Shown here: positions 6,845-9,831 of the stretch, piece after piece | Numbering within the stretch: the first letter of the stretch is position 1 | How the letters are laid out: each line of letters opens with the position of its first letter | Origin: an uncultured Bacilli bacterium | GTDB lineage: Bacteria; Bacillota_I; Bacilli_A; RF39; UBA660 | Direction of reading: 5' to 3' | Length of the DNA stretch: 9,831 nt | Assembly: GCA_910588025.1 (NCBI GenBank) | Contig: CAJUQG010000032.1 | Coordinates: forward strand, 1,342-11,172 | Made by a program: the position numbers and the translations under genes | Notes under the pieces: generated by a model | The model's database searches: none | What the model was told of the DNA's origin: nothing | Seen by the model: the letters and a program-made list of their open reading frames with translations, nothing else

Positions 6845-7538
6845 ATGGCTGTATTTAAAGTAGAAAAACTAAGAATTTTACAATTATGAGTAATCACCAT
6901 CTACAAAATAAAAATCTAAGTTTAAAAGCTAAAGGACTTCTTTCTTATATGTTATCTTTGCCTATGGATTGGGATTATTCACTTGCAGGGCTTGTTTCTA
7001 ACTCTAAAGAAAGTAAAACATCAATTAGAAATGCTTTAAATGAATTAAAAGAAAATCATTATCTATCTGTAACTAAGTTATATCCTAATCAAACGGAAAG
7101 TAAGAAAATTGAATATATTTATAATATCTACGAAGAACCTCATTTAGAACCATCTATACAAAAACAAGATACCGAAAATCAATACCTTGATTATCAATAT
7201 CTTGAAAATGATACACAAATAAATACTAATAAACAAAGTATGAAAGAACAAACAGATAAAGTAGTTAAAACCAAAAATAGGATTTTTGAAGATAATCATA
7301 ATTTTTTAACTATTGATTTAATAGATAGAAAATATATTACTGCATATGATACTGATATTTATAATTATGACAAGTTATTTGAAAACTTATTAAATGAATA
7401 TGAAACAAGGGATTTGCTGATAATTTTGCATTACATCATACCAAGAGTACTAGATCGTAATTTTGTTGATGAGAATGGTGAAAAAATAGTAAATAAATTT
7501 GGATATTTAAAGATATTGAGGATGAAATAGAAATATAA
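6845..7538 (+). pseudogene. Winged-helix, replication-initiator-like mobile-element protein, frameshifted
   Basis: The true start is probably the ATG at 6845, with an AAAGGG site at 6831-6836. It reads MAVFKVEK and then goes out of frame. One missing A in the run at 6864-6868 restores EKTKNFTIMSNHHLQNK, the usual opening of helix-turn-helix proteins on plasmids and conjugative elements (MAVFKVEKxxxYTxMSN, then LSLKAKGLLS). The downstream open frame (6886-7530) carries a winged-helix region at about residues 1-75 with LSLKAKGLLSYMLSLP and DWDYSLAGL, a Gln/Asn-rich linker, and a C-terminal helical region ending NKFGYLK. Near 7510 a second one-base loss seems likely: shifted by one, the text reads DIEDEIEI and stops at 7538. 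An internal start at 6886 could still give a shortened product, but no good ribosome site precedes it. Probably a broken relic of a mobile element; an assembly error in the A runs is the alternative. Confidence 0.7.
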
Positions 7539-7563
7539 TTTTTTTAAATATTTAAGTTATGGT

Positions 7564-7610
7564 GTTCCTTTCTACATACAGAAGTGATATAATTGTATGT
7601 AGAAAGGAAC
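7564..7610. promoter_or_regulatory. Perfect 17-bp inverted repeat: likely AbiEi operator
   Basis: GTTCCTTTCTACATACA (7564-7580) and TGTATGTAGAAAGGAAC (7594-7610) are perfect inverted copies 13 nt apart. The spacer contains the -10 box and the right arm contains the AAGGA ribosome site (7604-7608) of abiEi. AbiEi proteins are known to bind paired inverted repeats at their own promoter cooperatively, so this is the expected autorepression site. The repeat could also fold in RNA, but the predicted transcript start near 7600 lies after the left arm, which favours a DNA operator. Confidence 0.85.
7585..7593 (+). promoter_or_regulatory. Extended -10 promoter of the abiE operon
   Basis: TGATATAAT is a perfect extended -10 (TGnTATAAT) lying in the spacer between the operator arms. 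Seventeen nt upstream the -35 position reads TTCCTT, a poor match. Transcription would begin near 7600, giving a short leader of about 20 nt. Confidence 0.7.
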
Positions 7611-7619
7611 ATGTGCTTT

Positions 7620-8213
7620 ATGACAAATGAAGAAAAAATTTTAAAAATATTAAAAGATAATAATGGAATTGTTACAACTAAAGAAGTAGAAGAAAATAAT
7701 ATAGACAAAATCTATTTAACAAGACTTGTTAAAAAAGGCATTATAGATAAAATAAAAAGAGGATTGTATGTGTCTAAAAATAGTTGGGGGGATGAATATT
7801 TTAATTTAGTCTATGGCACAACCGCAATTTATTCATATGAAACTGCATTATACCTTTTAGGATTATGTGAATCAGTACCATTAAAATATAATTTATCTGT
7901 ACCTCGAGGATATAATGCTAGTTTAAATTATAATGATAAAGTCATTCTTCATTTTGTAAAAAGAGAATATTTGGAAGTAGGAAAAGTTAATATTAAGAGT
8001 CCACAAGGACAGATGATTACTTGTTATAATGCTGAAAGAACAATATGTGATTTATTAAAAGATAAACAAAATCAAGATATAGAAACTCTAAAATATGCAA
8101 TTAGCGAATATCTAAAAGATAAAAAATCACGAGATTTACCTAAATTAATGGAATATGCTAAAACTTTTAATGTAGAAGGGGCTTTAAATAATTATTTGGA
8201 GGTGTTAATGTGA
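7620..8213 (+). CDS. abiEi: AbiEi-family antitoxin and autorepressor
   Basis: This is the antitoxin of a type IV AbiE toxin-antitoxin pair. It counters the toxin without needing to bind it and represses its own operon. From the ATG at 7620 it is 197 residues. Residues about 3-55 are a winged-helix DNA-binding domain (EEKILKILKDNNG, then LTRLVKKGIIDKIKRGLYV). The C-terminal region has the family-typical YSYETALYLLGL, SVPRGYN and ERTICDLL segments. The longer TTG frame at 7593 overlaps the -10 box and cannot be on the transcript, and the ATG at 7611 is only 2 nt from AAGGA, so 7620 (11 nt away) is preferred. The stop TGA overlaps the toxin start (GTGA, 8210-8213), implying translational coupling. 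Confidence 0.9.
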   Translation: MTNEEKILKILKDNNGIVTTKEVEENNIDKIYLTRLVKKGIIDKIKRGLYVSKNSWGDEYFNLVYGTTAIYSYETALYLLGLCESVPLKYNLSVPRGYNASLNYNDKVILHFVKREYLEVGKVNIKSPQGQMITCYNAERTICDLLKDKQNQDIETLKYAISEYLKDKKSRDLPKLMEYAKTFNVEGALNNYLEVLM

Positions 8214-9064
8214 TTGATGCTGAAGATTTGAAAATTAAAGTAAAAGAAAGAGCACATGCTTATAATTTAGAACCTCAAGATATAATGCAAATGTATTTCT
8301 TTGAAAGACTTTTGTATCGAATTTCAATAAGTGAATATAAATATAATTTTATTTTAAAAGGTGGTCTTCTTTTATCAGCAATATTTGGTGATGAACGAAG
8401 AACTACTCAAGATATGGATACTATGATTAAAGGACTTCCAATGGATATAAAACAACTTACAAGAATAATAAAGAAAATAGTTTCTATTGATTGTAATGAT
8501 GATATTAAATTTGAAGTATTAACAAGTAAAGATATTAGATTAGACGATATTTATGGTGGAATTAGAATTAAGTTAATAGGATATAAAGAACATTTACAAG
8601 TGCCATTGTTCATTGATATCACAGTTGGAGATCCAATTACTCCTAGAGAACTAGAGTTTAAATATAAATGCATGTTTGATGACAGTTATATTAATATCAT
8701 GGCTTTTAATTTAGAAACCATTATTGCAGAGAAATTTGAAACATTTATAACTGATAATATTATAAATACTAGAAATAAGGATTTCTATGACTTATATATG
8801 ATATTAGAAAATTATTACTCTAAGTTAAATAAAGAACAATTAATAAAGGTTATTAAAAATACTTTTGAAAGAAGAAATGTGGAATTTGATATTGATAAAA
8901 TTAAATCTAATTTTGAAGCTATAAAGATAAGCGATAGATTAAAACACAATTTTGAAAATTTTAAAGTAAAGAAAGAGTACGCTAAAAATATTTCATATGA
9001 AGAAATTATGAATAAAATCAATATCATTATAGAACTTCTTTCTAAAGAATTAGTAGAAGTATAA
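8210..9064 (+). CDS. abiEii: AbiEii/AbiGii-family nucleotidyltransferase toxin
   Basis: This is the toxin of the AbiE pair, 284 residues, a DNA-polymerase-beta-type nucleotidyltransferase thought to transfer nucleotides onto RNA (GTP-preferring in studied members) and cause reversible growth arrest or phage abortive infection. Visible motifs: KGGLLL at 50-55; metal-binding Asp68 and Asp70 in RRTTQDMD; a third acidic segment FIDITVGD at 135-141; EK at 174-175 in AEKFETF; KDFYDLY at 190-196. All key motifs are intact, so it should be active. Translation starts at GTG 8210 with GGAGG at 8198-8202, 7 nt upstream, and overlaps the antitoxin stop. The transglutaminase-like gene begins 27 nt after its stop and may ride on the same transcript. 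Confidence 0.92.
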   Translation: MIDAEDLKIKVKERAHAYNLEPQDIMQMYFFERLLYRISISEYKYNFILKGGLLLSAIFGDERRTTQDMDTMIKGLPMDIKQLTRIIKKIVSIDCNDDIKFEVLTSKDIRLDDIYGGIRIKLIGYKEHLQVPLFIDITVGDPITPRELEFKYKCMFDDSYINIMAFNLETIIAEKFETFITDNIINTRNKDFYDLYMILENYYSKLNKEQLIKVIKNTFERRNVEFDIDKIKSNFEAIKISDRLKHNFENFKVKKEYAKNISYEEIMNKINIIIELLSKELVEV

Positions 9065-9090
9065 TTTTGAAATTATGTTAGAGGGATATT

Positions 9091-9648
9091 ATGAAAAAAT
9101 ATAATATAAGTACAATTGAAGAATTTTTTGAATATTGCAAGAAAGAATTTAATTATGGTTGGATTGATAAAGAAGGAAAAAGACATGAAGGCGTCAATGA
9201 TGGAGGGGCATATTTATTACAATCACCTAAAGAACTAACAAATAGTAAATTAGGAATATGTTGGGATAGGACAGAATTATATAGAGATTATTTTGAAAAT
9301 ATGACCGACTTAAAATATGAAACCTATTATCTTTTATATGAAGATGGAAAGGGTTGTCCTAGCCATACAATTTTAGTTTATTATAACAATAACAAGGTAT
9401 ATTGGTTTGAACCTATGTTTCAAAATAAAGATTGCTATTATAGTGGAATTCATGAATACAGCAATTTGAATGATTTACTAAATGATTTTAAAGCTATATG
9501 GATAAAAGAGGCTATTATAAGTGGAATGATACCTAAAAATTATGATGATAAAAATATATTTATTTATCAATATAATAAACCTAAATATCATATAAACGGA
9601 TATGAAATGAGAAAACATATCAACAATAGTAAGTTGATAAAATTATGA
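9091..9648 (+). CDS. Stand-alone small transglutaminase-like protein
   Basis: This 185-residue cytoplasmic-looking protein aligns along its whole length with residues about 130-285 of the ASCH fusion at 3455-4357. Likely catalytic residues are Cys57 (LGICWDR), His92 (GCPSHT) and Glu107 (YWFEP). Other shared blocks are NYGWID, LLQSPKEL, SGIHEY and LNDLLNDFKA. It has no ASCH domain and no signal peptide. An AGAGGG site at 9080-9085 supports the ATG at 9091. It follows abiEii by 26 nt and is followed 8 nt later by a fragment of the same family that is broken at 5253-5746. Possible roles include thiol protease, amidase or acyl transfer; the substrate is unknown. Confidence 0.75.
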   Translation: MKKYNISTIEEFFEYCKKEFNYGWIDKEGKRHEGVNDGGAYLLQSPKELTNSKLGICWDRTELYRDYFENMTDLKYETYYLLYEDGKGCPSHTILVYYNNNKVYWFEPMFQNKDCYYSGIHEYSNLNDLLNDFKAIWIKEAIISGMIPKNYDDKNIFIYQYNKPKYHINGYEMRKHINNSKLIKL

Positions 9649-9656
9649 GGTGTAAA

Positions 9657-9740
9657 ATGATTAATAAAAATGAAATTTTAGATAAGGTTGATAAACTAAT
9701 AAAGATGTATAAAACTGGTGGATTAGATACAATAAGTTAG
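9657..9740 (+). pseudogene. 27-codon N-terminal fragment of the family decayed at 5253
   Basis: The ATG at 9657 has a GAGG site at 9647-9650. It encodes 27 residues, NKNEILDKVDKLIKMYKTGG then LDTIS and a TAG. The first 23 match the start of the decayed gene at 5253 (NKILEKVEKLIKMYN). Where GGL should continue with GGEV, homology ends near 9724-9728, so the rest of the gene has been replaced or lost. It is probably a relic, though a translated small peptide cannot be excluded. Confidence 0.6.
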
Positions 9741-9784
9741 ACAGAAAAAATGTGGACATGATAAATAAAAAGAAAGGAAGTGGA

Positions 9785-9831
9785 ATGATGGAACATTTTA
9801 TTTGGAACTTAGAAAATAAAACAATATTACC
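9785..9831 (+). CDS. Start of a gene running off the right edge
   Basis: Two adjacent in-frame ATGs (9785, 9788) follow an AAGGA site at 9774-9778. The visible product is MMEHFIWNLENKTIL and then leaves the window. Too little is seen to name it. Confidence 0.45.
   Translation, partial: MMEHFIWNLENKTIL

Noticed and set aside
7593..7619. Longer abiEi start at TTG 7593
   Set aside because: The codon overlaps the -10 box, so it would not be in the transcript, and no ribosome site precedes it.
1..9831. tRNA, rRNA, CRISPR arrays, insertion-sequence transposases or riboswitches
   Set aside because: I looked on both strands and saw no cloverleaf, spaced short repeat array, transposase or known leader structure.

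Overview
The window is about 9.8 kb of AT-rich DNA read with the standard code. Its short AAGGA/GGAGG ribosome sites, TATAAT boxes and protein families (AbiE, mobile-type radical SAM, gut-type discoidin surface proteins) suggest a low-GC Bacillota host. A gut Erysipelotrichia/Mollicutes-like or Clostridia lineage is my guess, not shown by the sequence.

Region by region: (1) Positions 3-3293 hold the 3' part of a very large cell-surface gene that runs off the left edge. It encodes a transglutaminase-like papain fold, a TPR-like helical segment, beta domains, an F5/8C (discoidin) domain, four Ig-like repeats, a Pro/Asn linker and a C-terminal membrane anchor, and it ends at a strong terminator. 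(2) Positions 3332-5746 form an accessory cassette: a fusion of an ASCH (PUA-like) domain to a small transglutaminase-like domain, a radical SAM protein of the spore-photoproduct-lyase-like 'mobile pair protein B' type, and a decayed gene of an uncharacterised family broken by an in-frame stop and a one-base deletion. (3) Positions 5747-6173 have no intact gene. They hold a bidirectional terminator and a 60-codon minus-strand remnant of a SsuC/TauC-type ABC permease. (4) Positions 6174-6811 hold an orphan zinc-ribbon protein whose stop codon lies inside its terminator. (5) Positions 6845-7538 hold a plasmid/mobile-element type winged-helix (replication-initiator-like) gene with one clear and one probable single-base deletion. 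(6) Positions 7564-9064 hold a complete AbiE module: a 17-bp perfect inverted repeat around an extended -10 box, then abiEi antitoxin and abiEii nucleotidyltransferase toxin overlapping by 4 nt. (7) Positions 9091-9740 hold a second, stand-alone transglutaminase-like protein closely resembling the C-terminal half of the ASCH fusion. It is followed by a 27-codon fragment of the same family as the decayed gene in region 2. (8) A new gene starts at 9785 and leaves the window.

The right two thirds looks like an accessory island with mobile-element decay: orphan mobile-type radical SAM gene, broken replication-type gene, permease stub, toxin-antitoxin pair and gene fragments. The most interesting pattern is that the small transglutaminase-like protein occurs twice, and a member or fragment of the same uncharacterised 'KVxKLIKMY' family lies downstream each time, once with the ASCH domain and radical SAM protein. 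This could be an undescribed cassette acting on nucleic acid or a protein substrate. The sequence shows the association, not the function.
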